Positions 11,079-23,390 are shown, counted from the first letter of the stretch. The stretch: DNA of 64,000 nucleotides from Crossaster papposus (GCA_037893245.1 JBAIAA010000024.1:1-64000); one strand, 5' to 3'. Program-made: numbers and translations. The notes: a model not told the origin generated them from the sequence alone.

Positions 11079-13524
11079 GTACATGTACACGATTTGAAAA
11101 ATACTGAGAGCCAAGTCTGAAACAATTGTCTGATTTGTAATATCCACTATGCTGGGGTCGCCCACAGCTGGAATCACCCGATGCAAATAATTTAAATGGT
11201 CACATGTCAAATAAGATCAAAGTGATATGCAAGACGTACTATAGGTTCATAATCTTTCTAAATTAGTCCTGAAAAATAGACTCTAGCAGCTCCATATTAT
11301 GAAGTAGTGCAGTAGCCTTTATTTGTCACGATCTTTCTCTCTCTCATTATGCTAGGAAAACTCTCTCTAACAAGTTTGTGACAATTGAAAGCCTTCTCCA
11401 CAATCACAATCGGCCCGCTCCGGTCGTAAAATCTCCCAGACAGTTTATTATAGGTAGGTGCATCAAACTAGAAATCAGTCGTTCCTATCATAGACGTGTG
11501 TTTACAAGCAATCAAAGATTGCGATAACGTCGCCATAATTGTTCCTCGCTGCCCCTCAAGTCGAAGCCCCCCCTTCCCATCCTTCCACAGGAGACTGCCG
11601 TAACTCACCAAGGCGTTGTGTCTGATTGCCTGCATTCACCCCCCCCCCCCCCCCCTAACCAACTCCTCAATTCCTTTTTAGCTCATTTGTCCAGCCGGGA
11701 ATGTTTACCAAGGCAGACTCGTAACGTTCCCCAAATGATCCTCCAGTCTTCTTTCTCCCCTCCTCTCGGTGTTTGCCTACACGTATTGATGCATTCTGGA
11801 GTACATTGTGATGTAGACGGTTGCATGTCCCCTACCCACCTCTCCTCCCCCTCTCCTCCGCCTCCATGGCAGCACTAGGCCAACTCACCGCTAAGTACCA
11901 GGGGTTTAAAAAGCCATTTTGGGAGATTAATTTCTACTTTTTTAGCCACTGATACCCTCTCCGCGAAGCTTAGCAGTGTAAATACAAGTACATGTCACAC
12001 AATCTCAACAAGAGAGACGGAAATACTAGACAAAGTTCAAAACTGTTTGCCCGAAGACCTTCTCCCCCCCACCCCCCCTCCTCCCCCCACCCCCCTCCTC
12101 CCCCCACCCCCCTCCTCCCCCACAACTTTAAGAGATCAGATGCTGGGGTAGAGTTTTTTGCAAAACAGACTTCGTGTTTGGGTTCTGACGGGCCTAACTG
12201 GAAGACTTTATTATTCCAAAGTGAAGTGTTGTTTCGTGTAGTGGATAGTGAAGCTGTTGAACTTAGGTCATTGTTGGTTATTTTGCAGAATGTGGGGCTT
12301 CAGTTCATGAAGCCGGCGGGCGTATGGTGGTCTGCTGTGTCCTTGGGCTAGATAATTTACCACTAATTGCTTCTTCAATCTCCATACCCAGGAGTCAAAT
12401 AGGTATCATTGAAGACCAAAGAGCGAGTCAGTTAAGTTTGAAAAAGCACCCCCCACCACTACGGCTGATTGTGTTTTGAGATGTGAATTACATTTGGGGA
12501 AATAATTATAAAGAATATTTAGCCTCCTGTTTTGCAGGCACTCGGTGAATTTTAAAATTGGTTGGAAATGAATTTTCACCTTTTCTGAAATATGATTATT
12601 CTGTTGAGATAATTTTCATATCAAATTGTAATTTGTTTACCATCAAGTTCAGTAACTGCCATTTGATTTTATAAGTCTTTTCACCAGACGAAATTTTATT
12701 ATAAAAATGACGCGTTGCATAGTTGACATCACTTCAAAATATGTATTTAGTCCGAAAAATAATGAATAAAATGTATAGTTTTTAAAATATAGATTGAGTA
12801 GTATTAATTGCCAACATTTAGAACTGTTAATGATTGGTCCAATTAACAAAACGTATAAATATATAAATAATTTGAGGAGGAGTATTTGTAAAGAAGTTGT
12901 ATGTGTCTTTTCGAATCTCTGGCTTTGTCTTTGTCTTAGGTTTAAGTCGATTTTAGGCCCCATATCTGCAGGAAATCAAGCAGCATTCTGAGTGTTACCT
13001 GTTATGCTTCATAAATATTCAAAGATTTCAATCAGTTGATATAAAGTCGATAGAATATTTACATTTGGTTTGCTTCTCAGCATTTTGATTCATAAATCGA
13101 AAGCAAACCGAAAACAAGGTTTGGAAAACTCCTTATGTCTCTCGTTTTCTTCTTTATCGGTATTAAGTGATCAACAGAGGGCTCCCTCCTATGAGACCAC
13201 CATTTGTTGCTTACTTGCTCAGCCAGGATTTCAGCATCTATCTCTGTATTTATGTATCTAGCTTAGGGCAGTATTCCATCATGGTGTATCACCGATGAGC
13301 AATGTCTTATTTCTCTGCTCTTCTATTGTTTTATGATTAATGCCCATCCGATACTCTTCGTTCTGCTGGATTCATTTCTCTCCAAGAAAGTTCTACAAAT
13401 TGCTCTCCAACTTGATTTTTTTCTTAATTTTTTTTTTAAAATTTTTTTAAAATAAGTATAACTCTTTTGGATTCACAGAAATGGCCTTTTTTTAGTGAAT
13501 TTAAAGAATACGTCACAATTTACA
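11079..13524. other. Non-coding stretch with C-rich tracts
   Basis: No gene is supported. A run of 18 C lies at 11639-11656. A pyrimidine tract at 12061-12121 repeats a CCCCCCACCCCCCTCCT-like unit about three times. It is almost purely pyrimidine on the + strand and could form triplex or i-motif structures. The 119-codon frame at 11992-12351 crosses this tract and is not recognised. Confidence 0.6.
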
Positions 13525-13614
13525 TAGTTATTTTATGGACGGTGCATGCAAATTTGACGTCACTAAACATTTGCTGTGAATTTTGCAGAAATGTTTTTAA
13601 CTTTTGCGAATTAA

Positions 13615-14766
13615 AACAGGATACACCATTGGTAATTGCTTGAATTTCTCATGAATAGGTAGATTTGGGGGGTTGTATTTTTTAGTAAATATTGTTTAAC
13701 TGAGCTGTCTGAAGTTTAACATTTGTCATTGATGCCAAGAAAAGAACGAAAAACAGCGTTTGTTTTCAACCGGCGTAGAGCAGTTATTCTTATGTTATTT
13801 TTGTTTTTTCGCGATCGCCGGACGGCGATCCCGAAATTGTCTTTATAACATTATATTTTTCGGAATAATTACATATCTAATAATAATATCTAGCGCAATC
13901 ATTTTGCTAGATACCTATAATCATTGTTTACTTTCAATTGAGTAAGGTATTTCTTAATAATTTAGTAGTAAATATTTTCGATATCTGCAAATGGTGTATT
14001 CTTTAAAGGTAGTATACACCATTGGTAATTGCTTTAATTATCATGAATGGGTAGATTTGGGGGGTTGTATTTCATGGTAAATATCGTTTAACTGACTTTT
14101 CCGAAGTTTTACAATCATGGATGCCGAGAAAAGCACGAAAAACAGCGTTTGTTTTTAACCGGGGTCGAGCAATTATTCTTATGTTATCTTTGTTTTTTCG
14201 CTCTCGCCGTCCGGCGAGAGCGAATTTTTCTTTATAAAATTCAATTTTTTTGAATAATTACAGGATATCTAGCACAATCCTTTTGCTGAATGCCTAGAAT
14301 CATTGTTTACTTTCAATTGAGTAAGGTATTTCTTAATAATTTAGTAGTAAATATTTTTGATATCTGCAAATGGTGTATTCTTTAAAGGTAGTATACACCA
14401 TTGGTAATTGCTTTAATTATCATGAATGGGTAGATTTGGGGGGTTGTATTTCATGGTAAATATCGTTTAACTGACTTTTCCGAAGTTTTACAATCATGGA
14501 TGCCGAGAAAAGCACGAAAAACAGCGTTTGTTTTTAACCGGGGTCGAGCAATTATTCTTATGTTATCTTTGTTTTTTCGCTCTCGCCGTCCGGCGAGAGC
14601 GAATTTTTCTTTATAAAATTCAATTTTTTTGAATAATTACAGGATATCTAGCACAATCCTTTTGCTGAATGCCTAGAATCATTGTTTACTTTCAATTGAG
14701 TAAGGTATTTCTTAATAATTTAGTAGTAAATATTTTCGATATCTGCAAATGGTGTATACTACCTTT
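13615..14766 (+). mobile_element. Three tandem copies of a ~380-bp MITE with a central hairpin
   Basis: Copies start at about 13615, 14005 and 14384. The last two are exactly 379 bp apart and nearly identical, while the first is diverged. The outer ends are inverted: AAAGGTAGTATACACCATT on the left of copies 2 and 3, and AATGGTGTATACTACCTTT at the right end, 14748-14766. Each copy has a strong central hairpin (13809-13834, 14198-14223, 14577-14602) with 11-nt arms and a 4-nt loop. There is no transposase frame. A related internally deleted copy lies in reverse at 47521-47760. The superfamily is unclear. Confidence 0.85.
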
Positions 14767-15827
14767 AAGTTTGAGTAAATTTTTTGTTGGATGTATGTTT
14801 TATATATATTTTAAATATATTTTAACTCTGTACAATGTACTCCTTTTAAATATACTTTTGAATAAATAAGTTTGTGTGAAATTAGTGGCTACGTGAATCT
14901 GAGCACACATGCCCCAGTTTCTGTCTAGCAAATGCTACAGTGTCCCAGAAAAAACCAGCATCAAAATACTTTATTTAATAATGCTTAAATAATCACAGGA
15001 ATAAACCTAATATTTTTCTTGTCAATTTTTCTCCAGTTTATGTTGTTTTCTGTCTATCAATGCCAAGCACAGATTAGAATTATGACTGGTTTCAATTTTT
15101 TGTTTGCTACTAAAAAAAATAAAAGTCAAACAAAATAAAATCAAAGCCAATTTTTCCCCTTCAATTTTCAGTGTTTGGTTGAAATTTCATCTCCAAATGT
15201 CCACAGAATCTTTGACTCGAAATTGGAACAGACTTTATGTGTCGTATCAAATTATGTGTCGTTACAAAAGAACGAAGAGGGAGGGGGGGAGGGGGAGAGA
15301 GTACAAATTAGGTGCTCCAATTTAGGGTTGCGGATGATGGACATGTGATGCACCCAGCAGTCGGGTATTAACCAAATAAATCTCCCAGCCCCCGCTAATA
15401 TAATTACAGTATTTGACTACTTGTCTGAAGCAGTACGTGTCCACCAGCTCGGAATTTACACAGCCAGGAATCTGTGACTTGACAAGCTAACTGGACAGGG
15501 GTAAAATAGGGGGAAAAGTTTGAAAGGACACAGGTGCTTGAGCAAATCTGAAAGTAGCTTTGGAAACAAATCTGGAATACCTAATTTTTACAATGCCACA
15601 GAGTCTAGTGGCCTCTGTTAAGCGCTAACAAAATAAATGAGCGCAAAATTCCAAGTTACAGGATGTATGCACTAGGCTGGAATTCCACACTAGCCCAGAG
15701 AAGGAACTGTAAGCACAGAATGTTCTACTGCCAGCAGGGATTTGAAAAACCCTTCGGAAAATGTTTTCCACCGACGGAAAATTATAATTAATTTAAGGGT
15801 ATTATACAGTTCATATAATGTGCTCAT
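14767..15827. other. Non-coding stretch, nothing recognised
   Basis: AT-rich sequence with no repeat family or reading frame I can support. Confidence 0.6.
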
Positions 15828-15954
15828 AATGCTGGAAAAACCAAGTCTAAAATATTGTATTCTGTAGTCTGGTTCCCTGACCCTACTTCAGATTCATGAA
15901 ACAAAGCAAATTATAGTCGTCAGGGAAATATAAGGTTAGGGAACCAGACTAGCT
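15828..15954 (+). repeat. Family C short repeat, copy 2, with inverted ends
   Basis: Same block order as the copy at 10950-11078. TAGTCTGGTTCCCTGACCCT (from 15865) and AGGTTAGGGAACCAGACTA (15933-15951) form an imperfect inverted pair of about 19 bp around a ~45-bp spacer that contains GTCGTCAGGG. This suggests a small fold-back element. Confidence 0.7.
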
Positions 15955-16325
15955 GGCTTGCACCCATTCACAAATGTGTAACCGTATTTGCAAACAAAAT
16001 GAGGACTAACTAAATTTGCTAAATTGGGGGCAGTATTTGGAAAAATAAACTTTTTTTTTCTCTTCAAATAAAGGTCGGCTGACCATTGTTGGAAATTGAT
16101 ACAAAATTTTACTGAAAAAGGCTGCACACCAGGTGCGATTATTTCACAGGATGCTGGAGACCATTATTAACCTATAGTCAATTAAGAAATTTCAGAATAA
16201 AGTTTCATTTTCTCTGTTTGCAAATGTTTTATATTACCTGTAATATCCTTATTTTGAGGTAATATGTATGACCATTTCCTCATCTAAAGGGTTCCTCATG
16301 CAGAAATGTATCTAAAGGGAGTTCT

Positions 16326-16533
16326 CACAGAGTTGTGTTCGAGTCTCTACAAGTCTCCACAATTCCATCACAAGTCCTTTAGTCTCAAGTCAAGTCACTA
16401 GCTATTCAGATGAACTGTTAACAAAAGCATTCCTTTGTCATTATTCAACCAGTTACTTGCGACTTGCTTTAGGTAAGGACTTGTGACTGGACTTGTGAAA
16501 GGACTTGCAGGGACTCGAATACAACTCTCATGT
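16326..16533. mobile_element. Fold-back element with long imperfect arms
   Basis: The left arm (about 16326-16400) and the right arm (about 16455-16533) are imperfect inverted copies. CAGAGTTGTGTTCGAGTCTC on the left pairs with GACTCGAATACAACTCTC on the right. Both arms also contain several CAAGTC/GACTTG units, so part of the pairing is simple-repeat based. The spacer is only about 55 bp. No coding potential. Confidence 0.75.
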
Positions 16534-17661
16534 GTTCTCTTTAACCTTTCCAAGACCTCATTTTAACCTCTTCTCTTCCTCCTAAAAAAACACGCCATGC
16601 TCCCAAGCCCTTCATCAAGTACTTAGGAATTCCACATTGGAAAGGCCACAAGCCTATGTGAGTCCATGAATGAATGTATGAATGTAGATGCCATCGCAGT
16701 AAAGTAAACTTAACGCTCTACCCTGAAACAACAGGCAATTCAGTACCGATCCATCCACAGTTCACCCCCCCCCCCCTTTACATTAGAGTGCTGAGTGTTG
16801 TTGAGTTTGAATTCTCAATGAGTAAAGTTTACAGGGTTCTTGTAGCCACTCTTCGTGAACATCAGGAGAAACCTTGCAAATTAGTTTCCGTTTTTACAAC
16901 TGCACATGTGCCAATAATGTTGACGAGTGTTTTTTTCTTCATTTTTTCACCGAAAGCATAGTGGGTTCCAGCAAATTTAAAGAGATTGGTGTGTTTTGAG
17001 GTATCCATTAAAAAAAGAAATACATTTTAGGTCTGTCAAAACTATCGTTTCGAACAGAAGTTTCTATCTTCTTTTCGGTTGTACGAAAAAGCTGCATATA
17101 GAATGCAGATCTATTCGGTTACCACGTCCCCCATAACCTTCCAGTTACCACGTCCCCCATAACCTTTCAGTTTGATGTGCATTTTATGTGCCACGTTTAT
17201 CCCAAGAGACAAATCGTCAATTGATAATCTGGCTTCCCTGCGCAGCATTCACACCCCAACCAGTTCCAGCTGAATACATGGGCCGGCCAATAAAAAACTC
17301 ATTAAACCAAACTAAGTTAATCCGTCCAATCTCGGACAAGTAGATTTACTCTTCATTGTTCCGCCACAATTTAAATTTCCCTGAAAACAAAGGAAGAAGA
17401 AGGAAAAAACAACCCTAAATCTAGTCATTAACGACCCCAATTTCAGCCACCGTTTTAGCAGTAATTGCTCCACAAATCTAAATTTTGGGGAGACCACACT
17501 GCACTTAATGAAACAATTCTATTTTGCGTTCGTCGTTTGGCCGGGAATTGGTTAGCGAAGGGGGACAATTCTTCATGCTCCTGTGAGCAAATTAAATAGT
17601 TAAGAACGGTACCTTATTGTGGCTGAGTCGTGGGTCAATTGGAAGGGGGGGGTGAGTTAGT
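16534..17661. other. Non-coding stretch with a short tandem duplication
   Basis: No gene is supported. TTACCACGTCCCCCATAACC occurs twice with a 26-bp period (17119 and 17145). A C run lies near 16764-16776. Confidence 0.6.
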
Positions 17662-17949
17662 CTTGCATATGCACTGTGGACCTCCGAACAATATAGGTCC
17701 ACACGATGCGGAAAGAGGTTACGGTGTGTGGACTTGCACACGTCCACAATCCGTTTTTCAGTTTCCGAAAAAGAGCGCTAGAGGAAAAACGGGTTAGGGT
17801 TATATATAGAAAAGATAGAAGGGACAGCTGAGAGGCCCATAATCCAAATTTGAGGGTAAATTTGTTTTGGGGAAGCGAGAAAAATGAGTATTTAGTCAAA
17901 GTTTGTTAACTACACGAAGACAAAGCAATGTCCACAGTGCGTATGTAAG
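17662..17949. mobile_element. Family B inverted-repeat element, full copy
   Basis: The ends are a 20-bp inverted pair matching at 18 of 20 positions: CTTGCATATGCACTGTGGAC at 17662-17681 and GTCCACAGTGCGTATGTAAG at 17930-17949. The body carries GAGGAAAAACGGGTTAGGGT, ACAGCTGAGAGGCCCA and GAGAAAAATGAGTATTTAGT, which recur at 28.4 and 33.8 kb. The 288-bp length without a transposase fits a MITE. I see no convincing target-site duplication. Confidence 0.8.
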
Positions 17950-19791
17950 GTAAAGCTGGGTGTGGAGGGGGGTGGAAAATCAGGCAAAAAGTAGAACATT
18001 TACCTGGTTTGCACACTTGTTAGTTGATTTTTGTTTTTAATAAATAATATTGTTGTGACATTAAAAAAATAAGCTTTAACAAAACTTGTTAATAGTAATT
18101 TCCTTAAGATAATTAATTTCCTTCTTTACCTATTTCTATTTTCTCCTGTTTTGTTGTTGTTGCAGAAACTGTCCACATGCCTCGTGATATAAGTTCTCAT
18201 GATATAAGTAGCCTCGTGATATAAGTTAACTGTGTGATATTCCAATGTCCTTTCTCTGTACAGTCTTGTATCGACGCCTGTAGCAATACACAAAATGCAA
18301 ATAATATAATTGATTTGCACAGCTTGCGTCTGTACAGCATGTAATGTAAGGTTTGGCTCGTTATCTCCTGCTATTACACAATCTTAATACACAGCAATTG
18401 TCGTGGATTTGTGGGCTTCAGTCCAGATTGAATGGAAATTGAATTGGTAGTTGTTGAATTGAGTCTGTCAAGTCGTTACTCAACAAGTTGGACAGATATT
18501 GGTCAAATCTCTCTGTATCTCTGAGTGGAACCCAATGATTCTGATGTACAGGGAACGCCGCTATAACGAACGTCACAGGATACACAGATTTCGTTCGGTT
18601 TATCATAACATTTTGTTGACATTATTTTCAATAACAATGTTTGGTATGTTTGGTCACAAATCGGGTGCAAAGCTACAGTGGATTTGGTTAAATCCGTTGA
18701 CCTTTTTTCACCAACAATGTTAGAAAATTGCACCCCCCTTTCCTTCCACGCCAAGCCCCACTCTTTTCCTTTACATTCACTGTGTACACCCTGCCCTAAA
18801 ATAAGCTCCCAAACGCCCTTTAACCCGTTGGTGAATTTCAACATTGGAATCCAGTAGTTGTCAATCACCGCTTCAAGTTTAATATAAAGTACAATCCTTG
18901 GCCTTTCTTTACCCAGTTTCACCGGTAAACACATCTCTATGGGGAAAAAATTCCCGATCCGGGACCATCCCAGTCAATCACAAAAAGAAGAGACAAAGAA
19001 AGAACAGACACTCCACTTTAATTAAATTGTATCCATTGACTGTCTCTTTACTGTAGACCTCGTCCAAATAAAAGGCAATCTAATCAGGCAGTTCATCAAT
19101 AAACGAGGCATCGACATTCAAAACCCAACATTAAGAAGAAGAAAAATGGCTTAGATGGTCTTTTTTTTTACCTTCGTTTTTGTCTTGTCTGATCAGATTA
19201 GGAAGCACTTGGTCGCTTGCAATTAGGCCGTTTTTGTACATCAGACTTAAGATTAACTGGTTGAAACGTTTGTCTACTTTCCATTTCCGTGCATGGTTTC
19301 TTCTGGTGTGTGTGTTGACTTAACTGCCTGTTGATTGATCGGTCGGTCCAAGCATTGACCGTGAGATTATTTATTTGTTTTTACATTTCAGATATTTTTT
19401 GTTTTGTTTTTCTTTTCAGGAAGCTGCATATGTGAACTTACAGTTTAGCTCTTTTATGTGAAACAAACAAATTCTTGTCTTCTCTTTTTAACTGAAATTT
19501 AAGCTTAATTTTGAATGTCAATTTGTATTGATGATTGAAGCAATATGGTAAAGAACAGTTTCTTTCCTTAAGCTTTAAGATATAAGACATATCATTGAAA
19601 TTTGTCCCTGTAATTTTTTCAAAGCGATGATATTTTCAAAAGACAGACAAAATAACTATCTCACCTGTAAGTATTCAACTTTTACGATTATCTTATTTAA
19701 CATCAGGATTTAAGAATTAGCCACAACTTTTTGTCCAAAATCCCTTACCCTTTTGGGGGGATGCTAACTCACAGGAGAATCATAATGAAGT
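17950..19791. other. Non-coding stretch with a possible pogo-type relic
   Basis: Bases 18176-18240 repeat CCTCGTGATATAAGT with variation. Near 18552-18600, ACAGGGAACGCCGCTATAAC followed by TTCGTTCGGTTTATCATAAC resembles decayed ends of pogo-type elements, but no intact pair of ends is present. The 143-codon minus frame at 18503-18934 lies across this sequence and is not recognised. Confidence 0.4.
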
Positions 19792-20750
19792 GGGTTCTAA
19801 GATGTCAGGGATTGAGAATCCTAATCATATGGGTTCTAAGCTACCAGGGATTGAGAACCCTAATCATGTGGGTTCTAAGCTGCCAGGGATTGAGAATCCT
19901 AATCATGTGGGTTCTAAGCTGCCAGGGATTGAGAATCCTAATTATGTGGGTTCTAAGCTGCCAGGGATTGAGAATCCTAATCATGTGGGTTCTAAGCTGC
20001 CAGGGATTGAGAACCCTAATCATATGGGTTCTTAGCTACCAGGGATTGAGAATCCTAATCATGTGGGTTCTAAGCTGCCAGGGATTGAGAATCCTAATTA
20101 TGTGGGTTCTAAGCTGCCAGGGATTGAGAATCCTAATCATGTGGGTTCTAAGCTGCCAGGGATTGAGAACCCTAATTATGTGGGTTCTAAGCTGCCAGGG
20201 ATTGAGAATCCTAATCATGTGGGTTCTTAGCTACCAGGGATTGAGAATCCTAATCATGTGGGTTCTAAGCTGCCAGGGATTGAGAATCCTAATTATGTGG
20301 GTTCTAAGCTGCCAGGGATTGAGAATCCTAATTATGTTAGTTCTAAGCTGCCAGGGATTGAGAATCCTAATCATATGGGTTCTAAGCTGCCAGGGATTGA
20401 GAATCCTAATTATGTGGGTTCTAAGCTGCCAGGGATTGAGAACCCTAATCATATGGGTTCTAAGCTGCCAGGGATTGAGAATCCTAATCATATGGGTTCT
20501 AAGCTGCCAGGGATTGAGAATCCTAATCATGTGGGTTCTAAGCTGCCAGGGATTGAGAATCCTAATCACCTGGGTTCTAAGATGTCAGGGATTGAGAATC
20601 CTAATCATATGGGTTCTAAGATGTCGGGGATTGAGAATCCTAATTATGTTGGTTCTAAGCTGCCAGGGATTGAGAATCCTAATTATATGGGTTCTAAGCT
20701 GCCAGGGATTGAGAACCCTAATCATGTGGGTTCTAAGTTGTCAGGAATTA
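19792..20750 (+). repeat. 39-bp minisatellite, 24 full units plus a partial
   Basis: The unit is GGGTTCTAAGCTGCCAGGGA followed by TTGAGAATCCTAATCATGT. Units start every 39 bp from 19792 to 20728 with no insertion or deletion, only substitutions. Variants concentrate at four places: CTGCC/CTACC/ATGTC, AATCCT/AACCCT, AATCAT/AATTAT and the final GT/AT. GGATT-GAG-AATCC inside the unit is a small dyad. Because 39 is a multiple of three and the unit is stop-poor, long open frames appear on both strands. I treat the array as non-coding: the + frame reading GSKLPGIENPNHV is cut by TAG at units 7 and 12, and the longest frame lacks an upstream ATG before 19761. Confidence 0.95.
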
Positions 20751-23155
20751 CACTGGTTCATTTGTCCAAGTCTCCATCTAGTTGTTGGATCGTCCCGTAG
20801 GCCGTTTCTTCTTCTGCGCACCCCAACAGACCAAGCAGGGGAGCTCCAGCAATGCCTAGAGGATTGTCCATGACAGCAAGACATTGATTTTTCCCCTCTA
20901 CACAATCTGGCCATTTTGGCCTTCAGTCCTGTCCCATTCTAGTCTTTGTTTCTTAGAATATTGATTGCCAAGTTCCAGAAAAGACAAAATCTTGCCAATT
21001 ACCCCCCCCCCCCCCCCCTTCTCAACCAATCACAGCATCCAACACAGACAGGTGGTAGGAGCTCCATGGCTTAATATAGTGCAAACGGAAAGAAAGCTAG
21101 ATTTGGGCCGATGTACGGGGGGGATGCGGACTATTTTCAGAGATTTGAAGACAGTTTGTGCCGTGGCAGTTTATTGTGAAGTCTGTAGTATATCGATCTG
21201 TTGCCAGGATATACCAGCATGTTATTCTGTTAAATCATCGTTGTTGAATTTGCTATTTTTAGATAGTTTTTGTTTTTTTCCCCCACTCCTCTGGTTTCTC
21301 CTGTCCAATTTCCTTTTACACCCCTTTCTTGTAATACTGTTGGTCACTCCTTTTTTTCACAACCTTACCCCCCTAGCCCCTCCCCCCACCCCCAGGTCCA
21401 AAAAAACAGCAGTTTTAATCTTATTTATTTTGTTTAATTGCTTAAATGCTGTATTTTTTTCACTTGTTGACATAATTATAAATGAGCTTAATATTAAAAA
21501 GCTGCCAAATAGTTTCTTAATTGTTAAACTCATTTCATTTCGATCATTTCAAAATATAAATTGAAAAGAAAAGTGCTTCAAATTTCTTTTCTTTTTATAG
21601 GGGGGGGGGGGGGGGGGGGGGGTAGTCTTTTCTTTAAAATTGATTGCAAAACATTCATCAAAAGAATTACCAATATGTAAATTATGTGTTTGTCCAACAC
21701 TGTGAATGTTGACTTGTATACCCAACTCATGTATCATTGCACACAGTGATTAGCTTATCTAGTTGTTTTGCTCCCTATTCCAGAAACCAGTCAAGAACTA
21801 CTTGGGAAATATCTTTCCCCCCCAAGAGTCTGCTCTGATTTCACGCCAATTACCAACATTTCCAAACACCACAAATTATGACTTCTCTCCCAGTGTCTGT
21901 CATGGCTTTAATTCAAACTCTTGAAGCCCTCCTCTTTAAAATAGAAGAGTTGGGAAGAAGACCAAAAAGACCAAAGAGACGATTACTCGCTGTCGAGTTC
22001 CCTCGGTCGCAAATCTCTCCACATCAATTAGAGGACATCCTCTCTGAACTATCGTAAAAAAAAAATCCTTCTCTTTTTTTGCTCCTAGAGAATGAACCCT
22101 GTAAATATAAGGCAGTAATGGTAAATATGCCGAGAGACGGAGAGAAATGGTGAGATTGAGAGAGCTCTTCTGTCAGAACTTGTCCAAGACTCTTTATTTG
22201 CCATCGTCGGTGGTTGTATCTTAATTGCTAAACGACAAGAACGGAGAGGTTTTGTAAGTTGCGGGACCCAAGCATGGGCTGACATTTACTCATAGTGGTT
22301 GGGTTTCAGAACACCTTGCTCCTTAGGCCCTATTGTCACTGGGGCATTTAATTACCCTTGATTACTGCTTGGGTTGCTTTGTTCATTCAGGACAACCAGA
22401 TATGTCTTGTCGGGCCATCTATATACCACCCCCCCTTTTTGGTCTGATGAAGATGTGGAGTGAGTTAAGAATCTGTAACGAGACCCGGTCATCGGTGTTT
22501 TGTTTCAACGAGGCAAGTTGGTAAAGGACAAGTCAACGTGATTAATGAAATTGCTCGTGTTTATTGCAGTGTGCGTATTTATTGTTCGAATAGCAAAGAT
22601 GAAATCTGACCATCCCCCCAATTTTTTGGAGGGCTGGAGAAATTTCAGAGTACAGTATTCTTTTATTTTTGTGTGGTTGAATTTATTTTCACACATTTGC
22701 AGAAATAAGTGCTGGTTTCTTTACTTTGGAAAGTGGTTTATATTTCAGTTCAGTTTTTATTTCAGTTCTTCCCTTTTTTTTCGCTTTTCAAAATGGAGGT
22801 TTCCTAAAAGACAAAAAAAATGCATAATTTACTGATTGAGAAATAGACAGTAATCAGTTGGATATTGTTCACTTTTGCCAAGTGACATTTCTCACACTTG
22901 CTCTGCAGGTTTTTTTAAAGGTCCTATCTGGGTTTTAATTGGATCTAACACTAATTAGGCCAGGCCAGCAATTTTCATTTAAAAAAAAAATTCTCGCAAG
23001 ATTAAGACAGCAGACAAGGATAAGACAAGTCGGGGAACAGATGAGTCTGGGCAATTATTGCCACGTTCTGTTCATCTCTCGTCACTCCCGAGACATTTTT
23101 TCAAGACGCTGTTCCCAAGACAAGCCCGACAACAATTGCTGCCTGTTTTCTATCT
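20751..23155. other. Non-coding stretch with G and C runs
   Basis: No gene is supported. Runs of 17 C (21002-21018) and 23 G (21600-21622) are present. The 199-codon frame at 20965-21564 starts across the C run. Its latter half is rich in Phe, Leu and Pro from T/C-rich DNA, and I recognise no domain in it. Confidence 0.55.
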
Positions 23156-23197
23156 CCCCCCCCCCCCCCCCCCCCCATTTTGCTTTTTCCATTTCAG

Positions 23198-23390
23198 GAC
23201 AACGTCACTCCAGCTAGCAATCAGCCCGTCTCCATTGTTGAGAGGTGTGATGAGCCCTCTCCGAAAAAAATTAAATATCCAATTCACAGCAGTTTCTCGT
23301 CTAGCGTCCCGATTGTCAAGTGATGAGCACTGGCTATTATTGGAGCGTGATTGGCGCACTGTCCGGGACAATACAATGCTGTGCTGTCAG
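23198..23390 (+). CDS. Candidate exon after a C run (unconfirmed)
   Basis: The segment is preceded by CTTTTTCCATTTCAG, a good acceptor, and followed by CAG|GTGCGT, a plausible donor. The frame entered with two carried bases stays open for all 64 codons and looks protein-like (LASRLSSDEHWLLLERDW). A second frame is also open for 42 codons before TGA (for example EPSPKKIKYPIHSS), so the true frame, if any, is uncertain. A strong acceptor (TTTTGTATCTGCAG) at 23561 would join it in phase to a six-codon terminal exon ending TGA at 23580-23582, and AATAAA occurs near 23926. I recognise no family. Confidence 0.2.

Noticed and set aside
18503-18934. 143-codon minus-strand open frame
   Set aside because: No motif is recognised, it overlaps a possible transposon relic, and one frame of this length is unsurprising in 64 kb searched in six frames.
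19792-20750. CRISPR-like array or telomere-like repeat (AACCCTAA in some units)
   Set aside because: There are no spacers between units, the context is eukaryotic, and AACCCTAA is only a variant of AATCCTAA in a few units.
19731-20873. Open frame of 380 codons and a 180-codon frame over the minisatellite
   Set aside because: The 39-bp unit is a multiple of three and stop-poor, so frames stay open automatically. The long frame begins with TTG, the alternative + frame has TAG in two units, and minus frames are open too.
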